Made by a program: the position numbers and the translations under genes | NCBI GenBank assembly: GCA_024278835.1 | Contig: JAJRSK010000028.1 | Coordinates: 1-39,778, forward strand | Reading direction: 5' to 3' | From: Campylobacterales bacterium | GTDB taxonomy: Bacteria; Campylobacterota; Campylobacteria; Campylobacterales; QNZT01 | Length of the DNA: 39,778 nt | Shown: piece after piece, positions 27,851 through 35,355 of the stretch | Position numbering within the stretch: position 1 is the stretch's first letter | Layout: each line of letters opens with the position of its first letter | Notes under the pieces: model-generated | Told to the model about the DNA's origin: nothing | Seen by the model: the letters and a program-made list of their open reading frames with translations, nothing else | The model's database searches: none

Positions 27851-27955
27851 CTAGTGATGCAAATAGGCACCATCATCATTTCTCTCGCTCAATCTAGGAC
27901 TAGGATATCCCTTTACTTCCTCTTTATATAGTGCATTGTCATAGTTTCTCAACAT
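27851..27955 (-). CDS. possible 34-aa small protein
   Basis: Open frame MLRNYDNALYKEEV... ending ...DDGAYLHH, in the 214-nt gap between panB and the OmpP1 gene. It is charged and Tyr-rich with KGYPSPRLSERN in the middle, has no signal, and uses ordinary codons, so it looks coding rather than random. Ribosome site weak (TTGGA 4 nt upstream). A stop lies five codons upstream in frame. It may be a small protein or the remnant of a longer gene; I do not recognise it. Confidence 0.35.
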   Translation of the reverse strand: MLRNYDNALYKEEVKGYPSPRLSERNDDGAYLHH

Positions 27956-27995
27956 CAATCCAAAATTTTATAGCACTTTTTCCATCGCTAAAGAT

Positions 27996-29435
27996 TTAGT
28001 AAAACTTGATATTTAACCCCAGCGTAATCGAAAATTGATTATGGCTGACTGAGGCTGCACTTTCGACTTCTGGAAGTCCCCGCTGTACTTGTACTGGCAT
28101 ATTTTCACTTGCCATCCCTGCTACTTGCGCTTGTGATAAGGCAGAAGTATCAAAGGTTTTCTCTACCTTTGGCGCATAGACACAAGCAAAGTCAAATGAG
28201 GTATGCTCATTGATACGCTTACCCCCACCAAAGGTGAAGTGGTGTTCAGAGACAGCAGGAAATCCAGATAAGTTAAAGTAGTTAATCACCGCATTTTTAT
28301 AGTTTTGATAGTTAAAGCCATTTTGATCAAAGGCAGGACCAGAGGATAACTCTTGGATAGGGCTTTTTGCATAGTTATATCCTGCTCTCCATGTCCAGTC
28401 CCATCCTAACTTTTCATAACCTATGGCAAAAACATTTTGATTTTCCCACCCAAAATCTTCATATCCACCAGCAGACCCCCACATGATATTTTTATAATCA
28501 AAGAGGATGGTTTGATCTTTTGTCAATTTATACGCCAATCCCACGCCTATCTCACCTGGTTGGGTTAAATCATCAGAAAATCCCTCAAGTCCAAATGCCC
28601 TGGTCGCATCTGAAATCTGATGAGCATAGGTCATCTTGATAGGTGTTTTTAGAACTAATCCCAAAGAGACATTCTTCACCTTGACATTTTTCACCTCAAA
28701 ATCATCGACATTGTACCCCAGACCAAACTGTGCTCCAAAGCCTAAATCATCAGAAGTCCCAGTGCCTGTGTGCACGTTTTTAAACCCTTGTTCAGAGGCT
28801 TGATATGCACCACTATTAAAGGACATTGAGAGTGAACCATACTGGAGCACGGGAACAATACCAATACGTAAAGAGTCATTAATTTTTTTGGCATATGGCA
28901 AGGCAAAAGACATAAGTTGCAAACTAGTAGAGAGTTGATTAGTACCATTTTTTGTACCTATATATTCATTTTGAGGTGTGCTATCACTTGCTTGATGCCC
29001 TTTAAAAGGATTACCAAAAAAAGGTCTATCACTATAATAATCCACACCCATCCCCGCAATACCAAACATCCCCACACCAAATGCTGTCTTATCATCTAAC
29101 TGATAAGAGATAGCCACTTCAGGAATCAATGAAACCCCCTTATCACTCTCTTGATAAGAAGAGTGTGAATTTGCCCCACCTACCGCTGATGTATCTACAT
29201 TGTTTTTAAACTCTACCGTAGGAGAAAAGTAACTTCCTCCAAACATCACCCGCTTGCCCTCTATCAATGCGGGATTGACGAGTGCAGATTCTGCTCCAAG
29301 CGAGTAGGCGATACCTGCTCCACCCATCGCACGAGACTTTGGACCTAGTCCAATCAAGCTATCTCCATTGGTAGCAAAAAGTGATGTCCCACAAGTCAGT
29401 AAAGACAAACTTAAGACAATATTAATATTTTTCAT
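27996..29435 (-). CDS. OmpP1/FadL family outer-membrane transporter
   Basis: 479 aa. Signal peptide, then the family N-terminal hatch segment with GDSLIGLGPKSRAMGGAGIAYSLGAESALVNPA, followed by many amphipathic beta strands and a terminal aromatic strand ending KFY. FadL-type channels bring in hydrophobic compounds such as fatty acids or aromatic hydrocarbons; the substrate here is open. Strong AAGGAGGAG before the ATG. Divergent from trpA. Confidence 0.9.
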   Translation of the reverse strand: MKNINIVLSLSLLTCGTSLFATNGDSLIGLGPKSRAMGGAGIAYSLGAESALVNPALIEGKRVMFGGSYFSPTVEFKNNVDTSAVGGANSHSSYQESDKGVSLIPEVAISYQLDDKTAFGVGMFGIAGMGVDYYSDRPFFGNPFKGHQASDSTPQNEYIGTKNGTNQLSTSLQLMSFALPYAKKINDSLRIGIVPVLQYGSLSMSFNSGAYQASEQGFKNVHTGTGTSDDLGFGAQFGLGYNVDDFEVKNVKVKNVSLGLVLKTPIKMTYAHQISDATRAFGLEGFSDDLTQPGEIGVGLAYKLTKDQTILFDYKNIMWGSAGGYEDFGWENQNVFAIGYEKLGWDWTWRAGYNYAKSPIQELSSGPAFDQNGFNYQNYKNAVINYFNLSGFPAVSEHHFTFGGGKRINEHTSFDFACVYAPKVEKTFDTSALSQAQVAGMASENMPVQVQRGLPEVESAASVSHNQFSITLGLNIKFY

Positions 29436-29509
29436 AACTCCTCCTTATAGTAAAAATACTATTGTAATGAATCATCGTTAGCGAAGTGTTAGCTAGGTTA
29501 AATAAAATT

Positions 29510-29518
29510 TGCTATAAT
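29510..29518 (+). promoter_or_regulatory. extended -10 promoter of trpA
   Basis: TGCTATAAT (TGnTATAAT). Transcription would start near 29525, directly before a TATCATGATA palindrome (29529–29538) that is followed by the AGGAG ribosome site. Confidence 0.65.
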
Positions 29519-29547
29519 CCCACACAACTATCATGATAGGAGAGATA

Positions 29548-30288
29548 TTGAAAAAACTAGTCGCCTACATCACTACAGGATACCCAGACATTCACTTCAC
29601 AGAAGATGCCGCATTTGCACTTAAAGAGGCGGGTGTAGATACTTTGGAGTTAGGGGTACCTTTCTCTGACCCTGTGGCTGATGGCCCTATCATCGAACAA
29701 GCCAATCTTCTCTCCCTACAAAATGGTTTCAAAATCGCTGATTTACTCGAGGTTTCTGATACTATCGCCAAAGAGATAGACACCCTATGGATGGGATACT
29801 TTAATCCTTTTTATCATCGTGGTATGGATACTTTTATCAACGATGCCAAAAAAACTGGGGTGAGTGGATTTATCATTCCTGACCTTCCCTACGAAGAGAG
29901 CCAACCCTATCATGATAAGTGTAAAGCCAATGACTTAGCGCTTATCTCCTTTGTTGCCCCTACAGACTCCAGAGAACGCATCGCGACTATCACGAAGGAT
30001 GCGCAAAAGTTTATCTATCTCGTGGCATATGCCGGTATCACAGGTGCGGGGAAGAGCGAAGACCTCTCTCAAGTCATCCGTCACATACGAGAATCTAGTG
30101 ATACAGATATATTTATCGGTTTTGGTGTCAATGAAAAAACAGCAAAAGCTAAAGCAAAAGATGTTGATGGTGTTATCGTAGGGTCTGCCTTTGTCTCTAT
30201 CATGATGGATGACTCTCTCACCTATGATGAGAAATTTACACGTATGCAGGAGTTAGCCCGTATCATCAAAAGTGAGATAAATTCTTAA
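29548..30288 (+). CDS. trpA: tryptophan synthase alpha chain
   Basis: Cleaves indole-3-glycerol phosphate to indole, passed to TrpB. 246 aa from a TTG start giving MKKLVAYITTGYPD, the family N-terminus, with AGGAG 5 nt upstream; an in-frame ATG at 29533 lies before that ribosome site and is unlikely. Catalytic Glu and Asp are in LELGVPFSDPVADGP; other motifs are GFIIPDLPYEE, FVAPTDSRERI and GFGV. No other trp gene is adjacent, so the pathway is split, as in many Campylobacterota. Confidence 0.95.
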   Translation: MKKLVAYITTGYPDIHFTEDAAFALKEAGVDTLELGVPFSDPVADGPIIEQANLLSLQNGFKIADLLEVSDTIAKEIDTLWMGYFNPFYHRGMDTFINDAKKTGVSGFIIPDLPYEESQPYHDKCKANDLALISFVAPTDSRERIATITKDAQKFIYLVAYAGITGAGKSEDLSQVIRHIRESSDTDIFIGFGVNEKTAKAKAKDVDGVIVGSAFVSIMMDDSLTYDEKFTRMQELARIIKSEINS

Positions 30289-30405
30289 AATGTTACCTTA
30301 TTTTTTCATTTAGTCTATATTTTTCTCTCTAAAGATATTTTATTTAACCTTTTTTCAAATCCTGTCGATACTCTTTTAACTAAACTATAGAAAAGGGAAT
30401 AAACA

Positions 30406-31344
30406 ATGAAGAGATATAGACTAGTCACAAGAAGCGATATGGATGGATTAATCACCGCAGTACTTTTAAAACACTTAGACTTGATAGATGATATCAAGTT
30501 TGTGCACCCAAAAGATATGCAAGATGGCATCATCGAAATCACTAAAAACGATATGACAACCAACCTTCCTTATGTTGATGGTGTAGGGATAGCCTTTGAT
30601 CATCACCTCTCTGAAACTGTGAGAAACAAAGAGATAAAGCAAAACCACATCATCCTACCAGATGCCCCTTCTGCTGCAGAAGTGGTCTATCAATACTACG
30701 GAGGGAGCAATGTCTTCCCAGAGAGATTCAACGACATGATGGATGCTGCCAACAAAGCCGATGCCGCGATGTTTACCAAAACAGATATCATCGACCCACA
30801 AGGTTGGGAAATGCTTAGTTTCTTAATGGATAGCCGTACTGGATTGGGAAGATTTAGGGACTTTAGAATCTCTAATTATGCGCTCATGATGGATTTGATA
30901 GACGCTTGTAAAGACCACTCTATCGAAGAAATCATGCAGATGCCAGATGTGCTTGAGAGAGTAGAACTCTATAACCGCTACAAATCAGAATTTATCAACC
31001 AAATCAAACACTGCTCTACCATCCATGACAATGTCATCGTGCTTGATTTAAGAAATGAAGAAGTCATCTATCCTGGAAATCGCTTTATGATTTATGCTCT
31101 CTATCCAGAATGCAATGTTTCTATCCACAAAATGTGGGGTTTCCAAAAACAAAACACCGTCCTAGCCGTCGGAAAATCCATCATCAACAGAAGCTCTTCT
31201 GCCAACATCGGAGACTTGATGCTAAACTACGAAGGTGGCGGTCACATGGCAGCAGGTACCTGCCAAGTACCACACAATATCTCTGAAACAGTACTAGCAG
31301 ATATCGTAGAGAGTTTAAAAGAAAAAGAGTTAACCGAGGCATAA
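30406..31344 (+). CDS. DHH/DHHA1 phosphoesterase family protein
   Basis: 312 aa. The N-terminal segment TRSDMDGL is motif I of DHH phosphoesterases, AFDHHLSE is the DHH motif, and the C-terminal DHHA1 domain has the GGGHMAAGTCQVP glycine-rich motif. Family members hydrolyse small phosphodiesters or oligoribonucleotides (nanoRNase, c-di-AMP or pyrophosphate-type substrates); the exact one is not evident. AAAGGGAAT lies 5 nt before the ATG. Confidence 0.82.
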   Translation: MKRYRLVTRSDMDGLITAVLLKHLDLIDDIKFVHPKDMQDGIIEITKNDMTTNLPYVDGVGIAFDHHLSETVRNKEIKQNHIILPDAPSAAEVVYQYYGGSNVFPERFNDMMDAANKADAAMFTKTDIIDPQGWEMLSFLMDSRTGLGRFRDFRISNYALMMDLIDACKDHSIEEIMQMPDVLERVELYNRYKSEFINQIKHCSTIHDNVIVLDLRNEEVIYPGNRFMIYALYPECNVSIHKMWGFQKQNTVLAVGKSIINRSSSANIGDLMLNYEGGGHMAAGTCQVPHNISETVLADIVESLKEKELTEA

Positions 31345-31347
31345 GCT

Positions 31348-31376
31348 TTGACACATTAACCAAAAAGTGTTATACT
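31348..31376 (+). promoter_or_regulatory. consensus sigma-70 promoter upstream of ssrA
   Basis: TTGACA, 17-nt spacer, TATACT. Starts within 5 nt of the preceding stop codon. Predicted start near 31383, giving a leader of about 165 nt before mature tmRNA, longer than usual. Confidence 0.75.
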
Positions 31377-31422
31377 AACAACAAGATACAGCTATCATGA
31401 TAGAGTTTATCGTAAGTGTCAA

Positions 31423-31551
31423 GGGCGGTTTATCTGCCCGTGAGCCTTGCGCTGAGCAAAACACAGCGTTAGCGTAGGGTAAGGGACTTTGTTCCTTACC
31501 CGTATCAAAATGATATAGGGTTCCCATAATCAGGGAACCCTGATTATGGGA
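31423..31551 (+). other. hairpin-rich leader of the tmRNA precursor
   Basis: Four successive inverted repeats: GGGCGG/CTGCCC (31423–31439), CGCTG/CAGCG (31450–31468), an 11-bp stem 31477–31487/31491–31501 with loop TTT, and a perfect 14-bp inverted repeat 31522–31535/31538–31551. The last one overlaps the first four bases of mature tmRNA. The third resembles the main stem of the ruvB/AI-2E leader element. Confidence 0.6.
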
Positions 31552-31966
31552 CAGACTTGGCTTTCGACAGGAGTAGGTTGGTTCCGATTGCATGTAGTCT
31601 CTGGAAGACTCTAAACTACCACGTTAATTTTAAACGCAAACAATACAAACTATAGACCTGCGCACGCATTAGCGGCGTAAGAGACACACGTCCGGTCAGT
31701 TATGTCAGTCGCTCCTGGTGACTTGGGGTTGGCATAGCTTCATATAAAACAAAAGTTACTTTAACAATGTGTCCGCTCGAGCATATTGTCAAGAATACGG
31801 GGTCCCTGCAAAGCTTGCTTTGTGGGGTGTCCTAGAGTGTAGGTATGGTCAGCTGGTGGGCGATGGGTTTTGACTATACTGAAATTTTCACATCGCCGCT
31901 AAGCATGTAGATATCGGAATAGGAACTTATTTTTGGACTGGGGTTCGATCCCCCACTGTTCCACCA
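31548..31966 (+). ncRNA. ssrA: tmRNA (transfer-messenger RNA)
   Basis: 419 nt. The tRNA-like ends pair: GGGACAG (31548–31554) with CTGTTCC (31956–31962), followed by ACCA. The 5' domain GACTTGGCTTTCGACAGGAG and the 3' T-arm GGGGTTCGATCCCCC are standard. The tag reading frame at 31636–31680 is GCA AAC AAT ... GCG GCG TAA, giving ANNTNYRPAHALAA, close to the Campylobacter and Helicobacter tags. It rescues ribosomes stalled on broken mRNAs together with SmpB (not in this window). ssrA 3' ends are common integration sites, relevant for the accessory region that follows. Confidence 0.95.
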
Positions 31967-31981
31967 AAAACACTTCATATC

Positions 31982-32014
31982 GTGGATTCGCATCTCTAGC
32001 GAATACAACTAAAA
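31982..32014 (+). repeat. hairpin repeat, diverged copy after ssrA
   Basis: GGATTCGCAT..AGCGAATAC..AACTAAAA, forming the stem ATTCGC/GCGAAT with a 7-nt loop. It matches the 38600 copy except in the loop and a 3-nt deletion. 16 nt after the encoded CCA of tmRNA. Confidence 0.6.
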
Positions 32015-32043
32015 TCTGAATTAATATATTAGTACTTTTAGCT

Positions 32044-32124
32044 ATGGGTGGTGGTTCTAGTGCCTATACTGTTAGGTTTTATGAACATACTGAGTATGCA
32101 ACTGCAACATTTTTTTTAGAGTAA
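32044..32124 (+). other. short open frame, possible gene remnant
   Basis: 26 codons from ATG (MGGGSSAYTVRFYEH...FFLE). The frame is open for eight more codons upstream (INILVLLA, hydrophobic) until a stop, with no start codon there. It begins right after the hairpin repeat at 31982 and no ribosome site is seen, so it may be the tail of a gene cut at the repeat. The rest of 31967–32241 holds the hairpin repeat, one TATCATGATA (32132) and the hairpin at 32160, with no other gene seen. Confidence 0.25.
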
Positions 32125-32159
32125 ACAAAGCTATCATGATACTAATATTAAAAATAGTT

Positions 32160-32177
32160 GGGGTCAGACCCCTTTTT
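32160..32177 (+). terminator. hairpin with T-run
   Basis: GGGGT-cag-ACCCC followed by TTTTTT, a compact rho-independent terminator for + strand transcription coming from ssrA. A similar GACCCCC-TTG-TTTTT lies at 32215–32230. The GGGGTCAGACCCC word is also common in transposon-derived repeats of other bacteria. Confidence 0.55.
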
Positions 32178-32241
32178 TCTACTTGAGGAATTTAAAAAGT
32201 TAATAGTAAAGTCCCGACCCCCTTGTTTTTGTTGTCCTGCA

Positions 32242-32472
32242 CTATAATCGCTTTCTTGAATGTGGTGGCTTATGGCTATTATTATAATCAAATAAACACT
32301 TTACATATGGTCCCATTAGTGTCGCAGCACCAACAGAAGCTGAAAGAACATAAATAACAAAAAGAGCTGTATATTCATGAACGTATTCATGCCAAATTGT
32401 TACCATCACTGTTGTTAAAAGCAAAAATGCTCCAATCCTTGCTCTCTTGGATAACTTGTTGCATTTGGTCAT
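32242..32472 (-). CDS. small two-helix membrane protein
   Basis: 76 aa: a basic N-terminus (MTKCNKLSKRARIG), a hydrophobic helix AFLLLTTVMVTIW, a short loop with HEYVHEY, a second helix ALFVIYVLSASVGAATLMG, and a basic tail. Not recognised. It overlaps the preceding Rhs-tip gene by 4 nt, so it is translated with it. A partner or immunity role is possible from this arrangement but unproven. Confidence 0.5.
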   Translation of the reverse strand: MTKCNKLSKRARIGAFLLLTTVMVTIWHEYVHEYTALFVIYVLSASVGAATLMGPYVKCLFDYNNSHKPPHSRKRL

Positions 32473-32909
32473 TGTGCCACCTTTATTATTGTTTTTCCTA
32501 CTTCTTTTAGAATATTAGTTGAAACACCAGCATCGGGTGTCATTATATCAATTACTGCACCATTTATTGTTGTAACACCTACTCCCTGTTCACCAACTAA
32601 TACCAATGCCATTTCCGTTCCTATTGCTAATGAATCCCAAATAATTGCCTCCCATCCACCTTCTGCTGTACTTATTGTTGCCAATGCAACACTTAGCCCA
32701 TTTGCTGATTTTAAACCAGAAATCAATCCAGATTTAATTTCTGCTCCTGATCTTGCTATATTACTTTTAAAAGTTTTTAATACCTGTTCCTGGCGCATTT
32801 TAGCATTATTATGTTCATTAATTTCTGCCTTAGTCATCTCCGCATTAAACATATGCACAAACGAGGCAGTAATAGCACCATTGGCAAACTTACCGCCAAC
32901 TACTGCCAT
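32469..32909 (-). CDS. orphan Rhs C-terminal-tip-like protein
   Basis: 146 aa. The first residues VVGGKFANGAITASFVHMFNAEM are the conserved junction found at the end of Rhs/YD-repeat and related polymorphic-toxin cores (GGKFANGAxTGAF..LFN), after which variable C-terminal domains follow. Here the core is missing: the frame is closed by a stop eight codons upstream, inside the hairpin repeat at 32928. The remainder (KAEINEHNNAKMRQ..., then AVIDIMTPDAGVSTNI) has no domain I recognise. Likely a displaced tip cassette or a gene fragment; no clear ribosome site. Confidence 0.55.
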   Translation of the reverse strand: MAVVGGKFANGAITASFVHMFNAEMTKAEINEHNNAKMRQEQVLKTFKSNIARSGAEIKSGLISGLKSANGLSVALATISTAEGGWEAIIWDSLAIGTEMALVLVGEQGVGVTTINGAVIDIMTPDAGVSTNILKEVGKTIIKVAQ

Positions 32910-32927
32910 TATAGCAGTTCTTGACAG

Positions 32928-32965
32928 TTTTTAGTTAGGGTATTCTCTTGGTATGCGAATCCGCC
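32928..32965 (-). repeat. 38-bp hairpin repeat, inverted copy
   Basis: Reverse complement of 38600–38637 with one difference in 38. An outer pairing GTTAGG/CCTAAC (32934–32939 with 32964–32969) is present only in this copy. It lies between the orphan Rhs-tip gene and the cytochrome gene. Confidence 0.8.
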
Positions 32966-33008
32966 TAACTTAAATTTACAACTAACACTCCACTAGCACT
33001 TTATCCTT

Positions 33009-33014
33009 TATAAT
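33009..33014 (+). promoter_or_regulatory. -10 box of the cytochrome gene
   Basis: TATAAT with transcription start near 33021. This excludes the ATG at 33013 and supports translation from 33046, which has AAAGGAG (33034–33040) 5 nt upstream. Confidence 0.55.
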
Positions 33015-33045
33015 GTCATCATCGGTTCACAGTAAAGGAGACCTT

Positions 33046-34812
33046 ATGAAGACAAAACAACTATTTATTTTGGCATGTATCATCACTTTTATGATGGCTT
33101 GTGGTACTACAAATGGCGGAAATCAAGATGATGAGGCTAAGGCTGGCAATGTATCAGATAGTATTAAATCAGATGATAAGGATAAAGATGAGGATAATGA
33201 TGAAAACACACAAAGCGGTGGAGGTGCAAGCCCTATACTAAACAACACTAACTACACCCTTACCGCATGGAATGACCTCGGTATGCACTGTATGGATGGC
33301 AATGATTTTTCCGTCTTTTCTGTCCTTCCTCCCTACAACAATCTCCATGCACAAATCAAAGATAAAAATGGAAAACTTATCACTTCTGGTATTACACTTA
33401 GCTATGAGTCTACAGTAGGAACAGATGACAAGATAAATACAAGAAGTGCTAGTAAAACGAATTTTTGGGACTATGTGACCAGTCTATTTGGTGCCAATAT
33501 TCAGCCAAATGTAGGGCTTACTGGCAACCCTACTTCTAGTACCTCACCCGCACCAATGACATTTAATAGTGCTCAACAGTGGTGGGAAGCAGAAGGTATC
33601 CCTATCACACCCTACAATGATGATGGCACAAAAAACTACTATCCACTTGTCAAAGTTGTTGCCAAAGACAACAGGGGGAACATCCTCGCAGAAGCGAAAA
33701 CAGTCCTTCCAGTCAGTGATGAGATGGATTGTAAGCGTTGTCATGCTAGTAATTCACAAAACGATGCTAAACCAAATAGTGGCTGGGTCAATGATGCCCA
33801 TGCAGAAAAAGATTATAAGTACAACATCTTACGACTACATGATCAAAAAGAACCAAATGCTGTCAGTAATAATAATGCAGCTCTGCAAGCAAAAGGATAT
33901 ACTTACAAGACGCAAGGACTCGAAGCTACTGCACGCGCAGGTACACCTATCCTCTGTGCAGCATGTCACAAATCAAACGCCCTACCCAATGTAGGTATCG
34001 GATGGAACGCCAATAGCAATATCCCATCATTTACCCAAGCTATTCACGCCAAACATGCCCTAGTTGATGATCCCATCAACAATATGACCCTTAACAACTC
34101 AAACAACCGTTCAGCCTGCTATGCGTGTCATCCAGGTTCAAAAACGGCTTGTCTAAGAGGCGCTATGGGAGATGCAAAAAATAGCGATGGTAGCAATCAA
34201 ATGCAGTGCCAATCATGCCATGGCAAGATGAGTGATCTTGGTTCTAGCCATAGAGAAGGTTGGCTAGATGAGCCAAACTGCCAAGCCTGTCATCATGATG
34301 GAAAACGAGAGACATCAGCAGTCCTTGCAAATGGCACACTTAGAGCTGTACTCGACAAGCGTTTTGCAACCAATGCAAACACGCCAACACAAGGAAAAAG
34401 TCTTTATCGCTACTCTAAAGGGCATGGTGATTTACAATGTGAAGCCTGTCATGGATCTAGCCATGCTATCTATCCGGCACACAATGCTGACAATCTTCTA
34501 AGCCAAGGTATTCAAGGACATAGTGGCACCATCGCAGAGTGTAGTGCCTGCCATGCCCAAGTTCCAAAAACAACGACAGGTGGTCCTCACGGTATGCACC
34601 CAGTAGGCGATAGTTGGGTCAAAGGACACGAAGATGTCGCAGAGAAAAATGCTGCACAATGTACAGTTTGTCATGGTGCAGATTATCGTGGTTCTCCTCT
34701 CTCTAAGATGTGGGTAGCTAGAACACTCAAAGTAGAACATGGCACTAAAACGCTAGCAAAAGGACATCAAGTCAGCTGTTATGATTGTCATAATGGCCCT
34801 TCTGGTGAATAA
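33046..34812 (+). CDS. nine-haem c-type cytochrome lipoprotein
   Basis: 588 aa. The signal has a lipobox (FMMAC, Cys19), then an acidic Asp/Lys/Glu-rich linker to about residue 60. The N-terminal globular domain, with WNDLGMHCMDGNDFSVFSVLPPYNNLH, recurs in multihaem proteins I have seen in metal-respiring bacteria. The C-terminal half contains nine CxxCH sites (CKRCH, CAACH, CYACH, CQSCH, CQACH, CEACH, CSACH, CTVCH, CYDCH) and many extra His for axial ligation. Probably moves electrons across the periplasm or at the outer membrane. First gene of a block with a second cytochrome and a two-component system; substrate unknown. Confidence 0.85.
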   Translation: MKTKQLFILACIITFMMACGTTNGGNQDDEAKAGNVSDSIKSDDKDKDEDNDENTQSGGGASPILNNTNYTLTAWNDLGMHCMDGNDFSVFSVLPPYNNLHAQIKDKNGKLITSGITLSYESTVGTDDKINTRSASKTNFWDYVTSLFGANIQPNVGLTGNPTSSTSPAPMTFNSAQQWWEAEGIPITPYNDDGTKNYYPLVKVVAKDNRGNILAEAKTVLPVSDEMDCKRCHASNSQNDAKPNSGWVNDAHAEKDYKYNILRLHDQKEPNAVSNNNAALQAKGYTYKTQGLEATARAGTPILCAACHKSNALPNVGIGWNANSNIPSFTQAIHAKHALVDDPINNMTLNNSNNRSACYACHPGSKTACLRGAMGDAKNSDGSNQMQCQSCHGKMSDLGSSHREGWLDEPNCQACHHDGKRETSAVLANGTLRAVLDKRFATNANTPTQGKSLYRYSKGHGDLQCEACHGSSHAIYPAHNADNLLSQGIQGHSGTIAECSACHAQVPKTTTGGPHGMHPVGDSWVKGHEDVAEKNAAQCTVCHGADYRGSPLSKMWVARTLKVEHGTKTLAKGHQVSCYDCHNGPSGE

Positions 34813-34859
34813 GAATATCATGTGGGAAGAGCATACTTCCCACACGTTAAAGGAAAAAA

Positions 34860-35330
34860 ATGAAAAAAGAACTTTTTTTGGGCTTTGCCCTTGCACTTTT
34901 ATTTGTAGGCTGTGGCGATGATGAATTTAGCGCTCGACACAATCAAGGAAAAAATTGCCTAGAGTGTCATAGTTTTACGGGTGGTGGGACTATTTTTAAG
35001 CACTTGCATACTGCCAACTATGATGAAAAAGATGCTTCTTCAAAACACAAAATCCAACTCTTGCTCTCTTCGGGGAATATCATCACTTACGATAAAGGAA
35101 ATGGCTATGGAAACTTTAAATACCAAGGCGACAAAAATACCATCGGTAACTTTACTGCACAAATCGTAGATAACAATGGTACAGTTGTCAACCAATCACG
35201 GACAGATTCTCATAATTCAGATAGATTAGCTTGTAATAGATGTCATACACAAGAAGGCTTACACGGTGCACCCGGTCGAATTGTCATCTTTGATGTCAAC
35301 CAAAACTTGGCAACTGCCATACAACAATAA
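34860..35330 (+). CDS. dihaem c-type cytochrome lipoprotein
   Basis: 156 aa. Lipobox LLFVGC (Cys18); two haem sites, CLECH (Cys33–His37) and CNRCH near residue 128; the rest is beta-rich (IFKHLHTANY, IVDNNGTVVNQ). It begins 47 nt after the nine-haem gene; the spacer has AAAGGAAAAA and a short inverted repeat (TGTGGGAAG..CTTCCCACA, 34820–34844) that could act as an attenuating hairpin. Likely an electron-transfer partner of the larger cytochrome. Confidence 0.82.
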   Translation: MKKELFLGFALALLFVGCGDDEFSARHNQGKNCLECHSFTGGGTIFKHLHTANYDEKDASSKHKIQLLLSSGNIITYDKGNGYGNFKYQGDKNTIGNFTAQIVDNNGTVVNQSRTDSHNSDRLACNRCHTQEGLHGAPGRIVIFDVNQNLATAIQQ

Positions 35331-35341
35331 ATACCAAAGAG

Positions 35342-35350
35342 TGGTATAAT
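35342..35350 (+). promoter_or_regulatory. extended -10 promoter of the response-regulator gene
   Basis: TGGTATAAT (TGnTATAAT). It lies 5 nt before the ATG at 35356, so transcription would start at or next to the start codon. Confidence 0.5.
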
Positions 35351-35355
35351 ATGTC

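Noticed and set aside
31375-31593. 72-codon minus-strand frame upstream of ssrA
   Set aside because: It covers the hairpin-rich leader and the start of tmRNA; an artefact of structured RNA sequence.
32934-32969. Integron attC-like site (GTTAGG ... CCTAAC around a hairpin)
   Set aside because: The outer arms are not conserved in the other two repeat copies and no integron integrase is in the window, so I treat it as part of the hairpin repeat.
33569-33994. 141-codon frame inside the multihaem gene
   Set aside because: Out-of-frame shadow; the true frame has nine CxxCH motifs.
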